Shown: positions 46,663 to 57,893, counted from the stretch's first letter. The stretch is 64,000 nucleotides of DNA from Siphonodentalium dalli (GCA_032622095.1 CP136063.1:88763980-88827979), one strand, 5' to 3'. The notes: generated from the letters alone by a model not told the origin. Made by a program: numbers and translations.

Positions 46663-48609
46663 ATGTACGCAATGCCTGTTCTAATTCTTGCGTTGCTAAT
46701 TGATTTATGCCTCCATCATATATATTGTTATTGCCTGATAGCCCAACCCTCCCCAATAAAACACTATACGATCACATACCACCTCTTGCCCACCGGTTTG
46801 CCTATAACTGGGATCGGCCCTTTGTGGCCGAATCCTATTGTAATGATTAATATTATGACTTATCGGGCAAGAGTTGGTGTGTTCTATACGCGTGCAGTAA
46901 GTACAAAGGGAAAGAAACTAAATATGTTGTGTTCACTTAGCCTTCTGTCATTCCTTGCACTACGTTCCATTGGTATAACGGAAAACTTGACTTTCCTCAT
47001 TGTTCTGAAGTATTATATGCTGAATAACGATAGTATTCTTCCCAAATATATTTTTGATAGGAATAATTTCAGAGTCACTGCAAACTTTAGCAAACTTTCC
47101 TTCAATGTTGCAATAAACACAATATCTGGATCATCACTAGTAACTTTATCACACTTATGTCGTGCAATTTATGAAATAATGAAAAGTTTATTAATGAAAT
47201 CTGGGAGCGTTCACCCAAATCCTGGACCAAACGCACATACCCTATCGATTATGTGCCTCAATGTACAACGCCTATTGCCAAAGATTGATACCATTATTGC
47301 CGAATGTCAAAATTATGATATACTTGCATTTACTGAGACCAGGCTATCAGATTCAACCTCGGACGAGGAGTTGACTATACCGGGATTCAACAGCCCTGAA
47401 CGACTTAATCGTCCTACTCTCGGTGGAGGTATTGCGATTTATGTCCGCAACTCACTTCATTTCAAAAGGCGAAAAGATATCGAAATACTCGGCCTTGAAC
47501 ACATGTGGTTAGAAATCTTCACGCATACGAACAGTTTCCTTTTTGGAACCTTCTATAGACCTCCGAATTCACCCGTAGAACTCTGGGATAAAATATACAC
47601 TTCACTTGATGGAGCGATGGACACAAAAGAATCCAGAAATCACACAATTGTTACCGGAGATTTCAATTGTAACCAACTGTGCACTGAACCAAAACAAACA
47701 AGATATATATGTGGGAAGTTTGGTATGAAACAGCTTATAGAACAACCTACCTACTTCACTGAAAATTCCCGATCACTCTTAGACCTGTTTTTTTCAAATA
47801 AACCGGATTTTGTACAGTCGTGTGAAATTTTAGATCCTTTGATTGCAGAATTGGTTCGATATCACTGCCCAATCGTACTTACTTTAAATATTTCTAAAGG
47901 GACATCGAACCGATTCATCAAAAGAAGAATATGGAAATACAACGAGGCAAATTTCAGTGCAATGAATGAAGAATTGCAAACGTGGGGCTCCGAGAATCCG
48001 TTGAAACATGTGAATTATACAGAACTTGCGACGGTGATAACTAACAAAATAAATGAAGTCGCGATAAAACACATTCCAAACAAATTTGTTACAATTAGAA
48101 CAGATGAACCCGAATGGATGTCAGGCCACATTCGTCTCCTTATGAGGCAACGCAAACGATTATATGTCAAAGCAAAAAAGAATACGACATTAAATGCATG
48201 GGCTAAATATAAAACCAAGCGAAATGAAGTAATATCATCTATCAGAACTGCCAAGCGACTGGAAATGGAAAAAAAACAAAAACTCCTCGGCAGTTCTTTT
48301 ACTGATTCCTCAGTGTGGTGGAAAACTCTTAATAGACTCATGGCCCCAGACCAAAAACCTATTCCGTCACTTTGCGAGGACAACAACGTATACACAGATA
48401 ACAATTCTAAATCGGAAATATTAAATAATTATTTTTGCTCTACATCGTCCCTGCCCGAATCTGACAAAAAAGAACTACCGCTATTATCTAGATCTAAAAA
48501 TTGTACATTGAAACTTATTAAGATTACACACAAAGATGTATTGGAATCCCTGACAAGTGTTAAAGTAGCAAAGGCCAGTGGCGATACGGTATCAGCCCAA
48601 AAATTCTAA
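46663..48609 (+). CDS. Retrotransposon endonuclease-containing frame (first part of the broken polyprotein)
   Basis: This 648-codon frame begins with about 185 residues of partly hydrophobic sequence without a known domain. An NPGP motif (residues 186-189, in SGSVHPNPGP) follows, where related elements carry 2A-like ribosome-skipping sequences. An AP-endonuclease-like domain runs from about residue 194 with TETRLS, GGGIAIYVRN, FGTFYRPPNS, TGDFNCN and LLDLFFSN. The usual final SDH motif reads RYH, so activity is doubtful. The first RT block starts (KVAKASGD), but a frameshift ends the frame near 48590. The start codon is uncertain, since the element's true N-terminus is unknown. Confidence 0.75.
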   Translation: MYAMPVLILALLIDLCLHHIYCYCLIAQPSPIKHYTITYHLLPTGLPITGIGPLWPNPIVMINIMTYRARVGVFYTRAVSTKGKKLNMLCSLSLLSFLALRSIGITENLTFLIVLKYYMLNNDSILPKYIFDRNNFRVTANFSKLSFNVAINTISGSSLVTLSHLCRAIYEIMKSLLMKSGSVHPNPGPNAHTLSIMCLNVQRLLPKIDTIIAECQNYDILAFTETRLSDSTSDEELTIPGFNSPERLNRPTLGGGIAIYVRNSLHFKRRKDIEILGLEHMWLEIFTHTNSFLFGTFYRPPNSPVELWDKIYTSLDGAMDTKESRNHTIVTGDFNCNQLCTEPKQTRYICGKFGMKQLIEQPTYFTENSRSLLDLFFSNKPDFVQSCEILDPLIAELVRYHCPIVLTLNISKGTSNRFIKRRIWKYNEANFSAMNEELQTWGSENPLKHVNYTELATVITNKINEVAIKHIPNKFVTIRTDEPEWMSGHIRLLMRQRKRLYVKAKKNTTLNAWAKYKTKRNEVISSIRTAKRLEMEKKQKLLGSSFTDSSVWWKTLNRLMAPDQKPIPSLCEDNNVYTDNNSKSEILNNYFCSTSSLPESDKKELPLLSRSKNCTLKLIKITHKDVLESLTSVKVAKASGDTVSAQKF

Positions 48610-48611
48610 AG

Positions 48612-50385
48612 AATTGCGCAACGGCCCTAGCAAGTCCTATGTGCTATATATTTAACGAATTGTTAAAACATTCCTATTTCCCTGATGAGTGGAAGAGAGC
48701 AAACGTTTGTCCCATCTTTAAAAAAGGAGATCCAAGTATGCCATCGAATTATCGTCCGATTTCATTGCTAAGTTGCCTCTCAAAAATATTTGAGAAATGT
48801 ATCTTTCGATATTTATCAAAATACTTATACGAAAATAAGCTCCTAACAGATTTACAATCGGGTTTCACTCCAAATGACAGTACTGTATTCCAACTAACAG
48901 ACATATATAATTATCTTATTTCATCTTTAGACGAAGGAAAAGAAATAAGGTGTCTTTTCTGTGACATCAGCAAAGCTTTTGATAAAGTTTGGCATAAGGG
49001 ATTATTGTCCAAATTAAGTAACCTAGGTGTGTGTAAAAACACATACGACATTTTGAAAAATTATTTGGAAAATCGACAACAAAGAGTCATTTTGGAAACT
49101 ACCCAGTCGTCTTGGAAATCTGTAGAATCTGGTGTCCCCACAAGGGTCAATACTGGGTCCCCTACTATTCTTGATATACATCAATGATATAGCAGACGAT
49201 ATAACAAGTAATATCCGACTTTTTGCAGACGATACCTCCATTTATCTAGCAGTAGAAGATCCCATAATGGCTGCTGACGTCCTAAACAAAGATATATCGA
49301 AAATACATGATTGGTCTAACAAATGGCTTGTTAAATTTAACCCATCCAAAACTGAATCCCTCTTAGTTAGCAGGAAAGAAATTAAACCTAGCCACCCCCA
49401 TCTCAAAATGGCAAATCAGCCAATATGCGAAGTAGCGACACATAAACACCTAGGTCTAACCTTTAGTTCCGATGGTAAATGGAAATACCATATCGCAGAT
49501 ATTGAAAAACGAGCTTATAGTAGGCTGTCCCTGCTGAGGAGGCATAAATTTAACCTTGACAGGAGGTCACTAGAAAGAATATATTTATCATTTATTCGTC
49601 CTGTCCTGGAGTATGCCTCCTCAGTTTGGGACAACTGCAGCAACGAAGAAGCTAATGAATTAGAAGAAATCCAATACGAAGCCGCAAGAATCGTAACTAG
49701 CGCGACAAGAAGCTGTAGTAAAGCGGGCTTGCTCCACGAAACTGGGTGGGAGACACTTACGAATAGACGCCGAAAAACCAAGCTAACTCAATTTTTCAAA
49801 ATGGTGAAAAAGTCAACACCCGCCTACCTATACATATATGTTCCCCCTATATCAGGGAGTCTAACAAATTACGACTTCAGACCTAAAGACATGAAACCGG
49901 TTTTTTGTAATACTGAATCATATAAAAAATCCTTTTTACCTGCAGCTGTGAGTCTATGGAATGATCTACCACCGGAGGCTAAAAATTGTGAAACCATATC
50001 GGACTTCAAATCTTTTCTTAATACTGACCTCGTCGTGAGCCCCCGTTACATGGAATTTGCTTACACAAGACGAAGTCAAATTTTTCATTGTCGACTACGA
50101 CTAGGGTGTAGCAATCTGAACTACGACTTATATCTCAATCATTTGCAAGACAATCAATATTGTATATGTGGCGAAATTGAAACAGTATCACACTTCTTGC
50201 ACTATTGCCCAGTCTTTGAAGCCGAGAGAGATATATGTCTCAGCAACCTTAATAATTTGGAAACAAAAACACTCTTAGAAGGTTCAAAATCACTTCCCTT
50301 GTCCAAAAACATTGAGATATTCGCTAACATTCAGAAATATATAGAACTAACTGGCAGATTCAAGCCATATTATGCACAGACCTGA
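48612..50385 (+). pseudogene. Retrotransposon reverse transcriptase and C-terminal zinc-knuckle region (frameshifted)
   Basis: The frame resumes with ISPKILKNCATAL and carries YRPISLLSCLSKIFEKC, SGFTPNDSTVFQL and DISKAFDKVWH (the first catalytic Asp). One extra C in a CCCC run near 49137 then shifts the frame inside the GVPQGS motif. The next frame (49132-50385) carries GSILGPLLFLIYINDI, FADDTSIY (the catalytic Asp pair) and the thumb region. A C-terminal block follows with FHCRLRLGCSNLN, CICGE and HFLHYCP, a zinc-knuckle arrangement common in this group. The enzyme would reverse-transcribe the element RNA at a nicked target. Few lesions suggest a fairly young copy. Confidence 0.85.
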
Positions 50386-50388
50386 TGT

Positions 50389-50772
50389 ATACGACCTTAG
50401 GCTACGTATGGAACAAATTAAAAACGCATTAAAATCAAAATTAAACTAATTGTAACATCAATCCCAAAAGTACCCTGCCAAAACCTGCTACGATTGAGGG
50501 GGGGGGGGCTATCAGGCACATTATAATTAACAATAACAGTAAGTAATTTCTTGAGCTGTATACATTCATATACATCGAAATGTACATTCTAGTTTTGTCT
50601 GTATGAAACGGTCACCATTCATTATTTCATACGTGTAGGAGATGGCTTAAGATAAGCATTATGCTTACTGCCAAATCCCATTATAACCATCAATATCTCT
50701 CATCATCATACCGTGAATTTTGTACATTATATTGGTTAAAATAAAATATGTTTAAACTAAATGGTTTCCCAC
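50389..50772. other. Spacer between the retrotransposon and the candidate terminal exon
   Basis: It holds the probable 3' UTR of the retrotransposon. The rest is AT-rich and unassigned. Confidence 0.35.
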
Positions 50773-50774
50773 AG

Positions 50775-50992
50775 ACGACAGTGTTAACGTTTCAGCCAAA
50801 TTCACTGACTTGAAGCCTGCAGGCCACTACAGTGATGTTTACCCAGCTAGATTGACACCAGTTGATCACGAAAATGCAAGAAAAATCATAGGTCATGCGT
50901 TTACTTTTAAAAATAAATCCACAAGTGTGCGACAGGGCTATCCCATTGCCAAATTGTATCTGGACAAACCCAGAAATATAGCAGCTAGTTAA
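50775..50992 (+). CDS. Candidate terminal exon of an unrecognised gene
   Basis: A good acceptor (GGTTTCCCACAG at 50774) opens a frame that stays open for 72 codons to TAA at 50990-50992. It reads DSVNVSAKFTDLKPAGHYSD, then LTPVDHENARKIIGHAF, then KSTSVRQGYPIAKLYL and a C-terminal KPRNIAAS. The composition looks like a real soluble protein and the charged residues are well mixed. Two other copies (17.6 and 32.4 kb) share the acceptor and most of the sequence but are broken by stops and indels. I do not recognise the family and found no upstream exon. It converges on the repeat-protein gene, 205 bases from that gene's stop. Confidence 0.35.
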
Positions 50993-51087
50993 ATAATATT
51001 CCCACTCACAAAAATCCATTCCCCCAATAATTCACCAGTTTAAATTATTTAGAGATGATGAACAAATCAAATAAATAATATTTCACC

Positions 51088-51093
51088 TTTAAT
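51088..51093 (-). terminator. ATTAAA polyadenylation signal of the repeat-protein gene
   Basis: ATTAAA on the minus strand lies about 104 bases past the stop codon at 51197-51199. This is the common variant of AATAAA; no AATAAA was seen nearer on this strand. Confidence 0.35.
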
Positions 51094-51196
51094 AACACAT
51101 CATAACATAACATGACATAACACGTCCCGATTTTTAAACCGGACGTTCAAAACGTGCTCTCATTTGTATTGCTATGCATATATACTTATACATGTA

Positions 51197-54100
51197 CTAC
51201 ATGCGTGAACGTTCCAAGTCGCTGTGTTTTCCGCTGTGGTCATCGTGACCGGATCCCTTCTTGCTTCGGACCTCACGTTCCAAGTCGCTGTGTTTTCCGC
51301 TGTGGTCACCGTGACCGGATCCCTTCTTGCTTCGGACCTCACGTTCCAAGTCGCTGTGTTTTCCGCTGTGGTCATCGTGACCGGATCCCTTCTTGCTTCG
51401 GACCTCACGTTCCAAGTCGCTGTGTTTTCCGCTGTGGTCACCGTGACCGGATCCCTTCTTGCTTCGGACCTCACGTTCCAAGTCGCTGTGTTTTCCGCTG
51501 TGGTCATCGTGACCGGATCCCTTCTTGCTTCGGACCTCACGTTCCAAGTCGCTGTGTTTTCCGCTGTGGTCATCGTGACCGGATCCCTTCTTGCTTCGGA
51601 CCTCACGTTCCAAGTCGCTGTGTTTTCCGCTGTGGTCATCGTGACCGGATCCCTTCTTGCTTCGGACCTCACGTTCCAAGTCGCTGTGTTTTCCGCTGTG
51701 GTCATCGTGACCGGATCCCTTCTTGCTTCGGACCTCACGTTCCAAGTCGCTGTGTTTTCCGCTGTGGTCATCGTGACCGGATCCCTTCTTGCTTCGGACC
51801 TCACGTTCCAAGTCGCTGTGTTTTCCGCTGTGGTCATCGTGACCGGATCCCTTCTTGCTTCGGACCTCACGTTCCAAGTCGCTGTGTTTTCCGCTGTGGT
51901 CATCGTGACCGGATCCCTTCTTGCTTCGGACCTCACGTTCCAAGTCGCTGTGTTTTCCGCTGTGGTCATCGTGACCGGATCCCTTCTTGCTTCGGACCTC
52001 ACGTTCCAAGTCGCTGTGTTTTCCGCGGTGGTCATCGTGACCGGATCCCTTCTTGCTTCGGACCTCACGTTCCAAGTCGCTGTGTTTTCCGCCGTGGTCA
52101 TCGTGACCGGATCCCTTCTTGCTTCGGACCTCACGTTCCAAGTCGCTGTGTTTTCCGCTGTGGTCATCGTGACCGGATCCCTTCTTGCTTCGGACCTCAC
52201 GTTCCAAGTCGCTGTGTTTTCCGCGGTGGTCATCGTGACCGGATCCCTTCTTGCTTCGGACCTCACGTTCCAAGTCGCTGTGTTTTCCGCCGTGGTCATC
52301 GTGACCGGATCCCTTCTTGCTTCGGACCTCACGTTCCAAGTCGCTGTGTTTTCCGCTGTGGTCATCGTGACCGGATCCCTTCTTGCTTCGGACCTCACGT
52401 TCCAAGTCGCTGTGTTTTCCGCTGTGGTCATCGTGACCGGATCCCTTCTTGCTTCGGACCTCACGTTCCAAGTCGCTGTGTTTTCCGCTGTGGTCATCGT
52501 TACCGGATCCCTTCTTGCTTCGGACCTCACGTTCCAAGTCGCTGTGTTTTCCGCTGTGGTCATCGTGACCGGATCCCTTCTTGCTTCGGACCTCACGTTC
52601 CAAGTCGCTGTGTTTTCCGCTGTGGTCATCGTGACCGGATCCCTTCTTGCTTCGGACCTCACGTTCCAAGTCGCTGTGTTTTCCGCTGTGGTCATCGTGA
52701 CCGGATCCCTTCTTGCTTCGGACCTCACGTTCCAAGTCGCTGTGTTTTCCGCTGTGGTCATCGTGGCCGGATCCCTTCTTGCTTCGGACCTCACGTTCCA
52801 AGTCGCTGTGTTTTCCGCTGTGGTCATCGTGGCCGGATCCCTTCTTGCTTCGGACCTCACGTTCCAAGTCGCTGTGTTTTCCGCTGTGGTCATCGTGGCC
52901 GGATCCCTTCTTGCTTCGGACCTCACGTTCCAAGTCGCTGTGTTTTCCGCTGTGGTCATCGTGACCGGATCCCTTCTTGCTTCGGACCTCACGTTCCAAG
53001 TCGCTGTGTTTTCCGCTGTGGTCATCGTGACCGGATACCTTCTTGCTTCGGACCTCACGTTCCAAGTCGCTGTGTTTTCCGCTGTGGTCATCGTGACCGG
53101 ATCCCTTCTTGCTTCGGACCTCACGTTCCAGGTCGCTGTGTTTTCCGCTGTGGTCATCGTGGCCGGATCCCTTCTTGCTTCGGACCTCACGTTCCAAGTC
53201 GCTGTGTTTTCCGCTGTGGTCATCGTGGCCGGATCCCTTCTTGCTTCGGACCTCACGTTCCAAGTCGCTGTGTTTTCCGCTGTGGTCATCGTGGCCGGAT
53301 CCCTTCTTGCTTCGGACCTCACGTTCCAAGTCGCTGTGTTTTCCGCTGTGGTCATCGTGACCGGATCCCTTCTTGCTTCGGACCTCACGTTCCAAGTCGT
53401 TGTGTTTTCCGCTGTGGTCATCGTGACCGGATCCCTTCTTGCTTCGGACCTCACGTTCCAAGTCGCTGTGTTTTCCGCTGTGGTCATCGTGACCGGATCC
53501 CTTCTTGCTTCGGACCTCACGTTCCAGGTCGCTGTGTTTTCCGCTGTGGTCATCGTGACCGGATCCCTTCTTGCTTCGGACCTCACGTTCCAGGTCGCTG
53601 TGTTTTCCGCTGTGGTCATCGTGATCGGATCCCTTCTTGCTTCGGACCTCACGTTCCAAATCGCTGTGTTTTCCGCTGTGGTCATCGTGACCGGATCCCT
53701 TCTTGCTTCGGACCTCACGTTCCAAGTCGCTGTGTTTTCCGCTGTGGTCATCGTGACCGGATCCCTTCTTGCTTCGGACCTCACGTTCCAAGTCGCTGTG
53801 TTTTCCGCTGTGGTCATCGTGACCGGATCCCTTCTTGCTTCGGACCTCACGTTCCAAGTCGCTGTGTTTTCCGCTGTGGTCATCGTGACCGGATCCCTTC
53901 TTGCTTCGGACCTCACGTTCCAAGTCGCTGTGTTTTCCGCTGTGGTCATCGTGACCGGATCCCTTCTTGCTTCGGACCTCACGTTCCAAGTCGCTGTGTT
54001 TTCCGCTGTGGTCATCGTGACCGGATCCCTTCTTGCTTCGGACCTCACGTTCCAAGTCGCTGTGTTTTCCGCTGTGGTCCTCGTGACCGGATCCCTTCTT

Positions 54101-54579
54101 GCTTCGGACCTCACGTTCCAAGTCGCTGTGTTTTCCGCTGTGGTCATCGTGACCGGATCCCTTCTTGCTTCGGACCTCACGTTCCAAGTCGCTGTGTTTT
54201 CCGCTGTGGTCATCGTGGCCGGATCCCTTCTTGCTTCGGACCTCACGTTCCAAGTCGCTGTGTTTTCCGCTGTGGTCATCGTGACCGGATCCCTTCTTGC
54301 TTCGGACCTCACGTTCCAAGTCGCTGTGTTTTCCGCTGTGGTCATCGTGACCGGATCCCTTCTTGCTTCGGACCTCACGTTCCAAGTCGCTGTGTTTTCC
54401 GCTGTGGTCATCGTGACCGGATCCCTTCTTGCTTCGGACCTCACGTTCCAAGTCGCTGTGTTTTCCGCTGTGGTCATCGTGACCGGATCCCTTCTTGCTT
54501 CTTACGTCACGTTCCAAGTCAATGTGTCCCCCATTCTTCTTGCTCAGGTCTCCTCTTAGCGGGGTTCCCGAAGCGCAAA
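51197..54579 (-). CDS. Exon 2 of a secreted 22-residue-repeat protein gene (about 50 repeats)
   Basis: This exon starts after a strong acceptor (TTCTTTGCAG, AG at 54581-54580) in phase 1. It joins the leader exon at 60314-60353 to give the signal peptide MRIYLIAVLIALAVCASG, with cleavage likely after VCA or ASG. The mature start contains PLRGDLSKK. About 50 copies of DLEREVRSKK plus GSGHDDHSGKHS follow, ending DLERSRM-stop. The predicted precursor is about 1,140 residues. Each repeat balances acidic and basic residues and adds three histidines, so the protein should be soluble, disordered and possibly metal- or mineral-binding. KK occurs once per repeat and could be a prohormone-type cleavage site. 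No known family is recognised. Other frames are also open because the 66-bp unit is a multiple of three. This frame is chosen for its leader, its splice sites and its match to the pseudogene at 8513-12081. Confidence 0.75.
51205..54505. repeat. 66-bp coding minisatellite (array 2), highly homogenised
   Basis: About 50 tandem 66-bp units differ at very few positions. Variants come in duplicated blocks: CGCGGTGG then CGCCGTGG occurs at about 52023/52089 and again at about 52221/52287. Three successive GTGGCCGG units occur at about 52760-52892 and again 396 bp (six units) later. This is direct evidence of unequal exchange or slippage in multi-unit steps. Confidence 0.97.
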
Positions 54580-56099
54580 CTGCAAAGAACATTATCAGTG
54601 TAGTGTTTCTTGTTTTGCTTCTTAAAGCAACATACTTTGACTGCCGAATTAATTTTGTTTAGTTCGTCGTCTGTTCGTTCATGTGTGTCTTTCTAAGATT
54701 GTCACTTGTTAGTGTACCAAAAATACTGTTTTCATATTTCCATCGACGCCGGGGTTAGTTACAAGTAAAAGGTAACGTGTACTAGCCCGGCATCAGAGCT
54801 ATTGTTCTTCTATCGTTTCTATACGCAGTGTAGGGATTGTGCGTATTATGTATCCTTGGTAACTGTGAAATACGTAGACACGTAGATGTGTGCACATATA
54901 TTACAAGCTTTTGCCTCATCCACATGACATGTCACGTGGATTAGGCTATATAGGTCCAAACAAATTTTGACGACGAAACATTTAAAGCGCTTTTGTCCGG
55001 GAATTGATAGTGTTCCCCGACAGGCCCTCGGGATTTAATTTCATCCCACTCATTTTGTTTCGTATTATGTCCTTCAACTTTTAAGCAATGTCAACTCAAA
55101 AAAAGTGGCAAAGAAAAAGATGGCGTCCACCATGGCCGCCGTTTTCAGATAGGCACTCAGTCAGTTTGATGCAAATTGTTTAGCTAAGTCATAATGCCAC
55201 CTTTATAAGGCGAAAGAGGAACTCCCCATCCAATATGGCCACCCGAAGTGGATAATAGGACGTTTTTTCACTAATATCTTCTAGAGCAGTTTCTGAAGTT
55301 TGGAACTGGTTGAGAATTATTGTGACTTTATTTTGTATTTTGTATGTTGACTGATCATTGGAGCAAAGATGTACGCAATTATTTGGGTACTAGCCCTTTC
55401 GATCTCTCAAAAAATCGATTTTACAGAACGCTATACAAAATTTCACCAAAAAAATTGCAATTAGGATTCTATAGTCATATTTTAACAAGGAATGAGCAGA
55501 AATGTGTAATGTAAGTTAGGCATACCATTACCCATGAATATATATTCCAACTCATTGGAACCAAAAGTGTTACTTTGGCTCAAAATGGCCGCCAAAACAT
55601 GGAACATGGTAGACATTGCCCCAACGTGCCCTGCAATCGCTTACAAGTGGGGGTTGGTGTCTAAAATTGGCTATTCTGCCTTTCATACATTGAATACTAA
55701 CATGTCTGATGCACCTTGGTTAATTGTCACAAATGTCAGCAGAAACGTTGGATTTTTCTCTCACAAACGTGACATAATTAACGGCAAAAATTCACTTTTC
55801 AAGTTTGGACCATTTGTTCAAGTAAAATGTAACTATCGTTGGTATGAAAGGTGCTTATTGTTTTGATATATCTTATATGTGTCATACTACGGTGCTTGTA
55901 GACCAAATTAGTCAAGATGACTTCCAAAATGTCAACCAAATTTGGTAGAAAGTTTATTTTTATTTTTATATATATCCCGAACTTTATTATCTGCTGTTCC
56001 TAAAAGGTGGTAATTTGTGACTCACTTGGTTATTAAATATGTTAGTTAGTCAACTGACAACTAAATGTTCTATTCTGGTTGTCATTTAAAAGTTGCAAT

Positions 56100-57660
56100 A
56101 TGGATATAACGAGAGTAGCTACATAGTCATATATATGTTGTTCTTGTATATATGGAGTGACCGTGTGTTGATGGGTGAGATGAACAAGTGTACCTTGGTG
56201 GTTGTACTGGAACAGATGGGTGTATATGTATACATGTGTTGTCCCTATGATCATGGGTGGGGTGTATGTATAAATAGGGAGTTGTTGTATGGCTAAATCA
56301 TATGTAATGTGTATATGTGTACATGGAATGACTGTACGGCCAATATTGAGGTATATATGTATACATGGAGTATAATGGATGGTCATTGGGATAGCGTGTG
56401 GCTATATAGGGAGTGCCCTTGCGGTAATGGGTGTGGTGTATATTTATATATGTCGTGGGTGTATTGTCATTGGTGGGTGTATAGGTATACAGGGAGTAGC
56501 TGTATGTTCATGGATGGCGTGTATGAGTATATAGCGAGTTGCTGAATTGTGAGGTGTATATGCACGTATGGAATATATGAGTGCTCATGTGTGCGGTGTA
56601 TTGGTATATCTGGAAGGACTGTATGGCCATTGGTGATGCGTATATGTATACCTGGAGTGACTGTGGTCATGGGTGGGGTGCATATGTATATATCGAGTGG
56701 CCAAATGACCATGGGTGTGGCGAATAGGTATACAGGGAGTGACTGTACACTGTTATAAATATCACTAAAGTTTACAGAAGCTTCTGGTGTAAAATGGGAT
56801 CTTTACATCTCCGGAGACCAGCGGCTAATATTGCCAGCAGAAGCTGCTGTAAAATAAGTGCCATGATATCAAATTGTCAGACCCGAAGACTGGAATCGCC
56901 ATTTTGTATCCACAGAGTTTGTGCAAACAACAGTCAGATAAATATTCGTCGACAAGACACAACAGGTAAGTGCACCATATATACATATATACACCGATAA
57001 CCGCGGGCGATTACATTTAAATGTGATTAATACTGTTTTAGTTAGTTTGTGCTGGCATGGCAGCATTGTGAATTTGTGTTTAAAATCCCCGAATGGTATT
57101 GAGCAGCTAGATAACCTGTGTGTGGCGAATTTACCTGACAAGAGTTGGGAAATTAGTGATACACGGCTATATTATTCAAACACCTTCAAAGATTAAATAT
57201 TTCATTATCACAGTACTTCAGTTATGTTGTAACATGTTACAACATAACTGAAATACTGTGATAATGAAATATTATAATATATTATTACTGTTATAAATAT
57301 CCGTAAAATGATACGGCAGAAAGTACTGGCAATTATGGGAATAACAGTTTCTGCAGTAATTTTGACAGTCTTCCGTAAATATATAATTAACGGAAAAATC
57401 GTAAAAAATACAGAGATCAGTAATTTTTTACGGTTTTTCCGTTAATTATATATTTACGGAAGACCGTAAAAATTACAGCAGATTCTGTTGGTCCCATAAT
57501 TGCCAGTACTTTCTGCCGTAACATTTTACGGATATTTATAACAGTGTATGGTTAATGGTGAGGTGAATGTGTGTACAAGGAGTGACTGCATGATCATGCG
57601 AATGTGGTGCATAGGTAAACAGGGAGTGATTGTATGGTCATGTGCCAGGTGTATGAGTAG
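56100..57660. repeat. Degenerate ~55-65-bp satellite, split by an insertion
   Basis: It is the same TATGTATAC/GGAGTGACTG satellite as 13896-14670, here interrupted by the element at 56748-57546. Open frames within it are artefacts. Confidence 0.7.
56748..57546. mobile_element. 799-bp TA-flanked inverted-repeat element
   Basis: The ends CACTGTTATAAATAT and its complement are inverted, with TA on each side. The duplicated locus near 14566 has the uninterrupted sequence GAGTGACTGTATGG with a single TA, so this is a proven filled/empty pair. Inside lie a ~70-bp hairpin (about 57190-57275, centre CATGTTACAACATG-like) and a ~260-bp palindrome (57289-57546) built on ACGGAAAAACCG-type arms. It is non-coding, and TA targets fit a Tc1/mariner-type MITE. 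Confidence 0.9.
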
Positions 57661-57893
57661 ACCATATATGGAATTCATGAATATTCATGAATTCCATATA
57701 CGGAGTGCACCTCCAGAACTTTTACCCGCGGCACTTAAAACGCGGAACGATGGATCCACTATGGCCGCGACGTAGTAGACCATGCCTGCATGTGAGGATA
57801 ATTTAGAGCTGGCAGCGATAATGAACTTGCTATGTAGTATTACATATGTTTCATGTTTAATAATAATAATAAAGAAACAAGAGAGCGAAGTTC

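Larger units (their letters stand above)
46663..50520 (+). mobile_element. APE-type non-LTR retrotransposon (CR1/Jockey-like group), frameshifted
   Basis: An endonuclease region, a reverse-transcriptase region and a cysteine/histidine tail follow in the order typical of APE-class LINEs. The reading frame is broken twice. The 3' part after the stop at 50385 is short and contains a G-run (about 50499-50508), with no long poly(A). The 5' end and target-site duplications could not be placed. Clade assignment within the CR1/Jockey/L2 group needs a tree. Confidence 0.8.

Noticed and set aside
51154-54603. Long plus-strand open frames over array 2 (1,149 and 1,111 codons) and a second minus frame
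   Set aside because: A 66-bp unit without stops opens several frames at once. Only the minus frame at 51197-54579 has a leader exon, splice sites and a matching paralogue.
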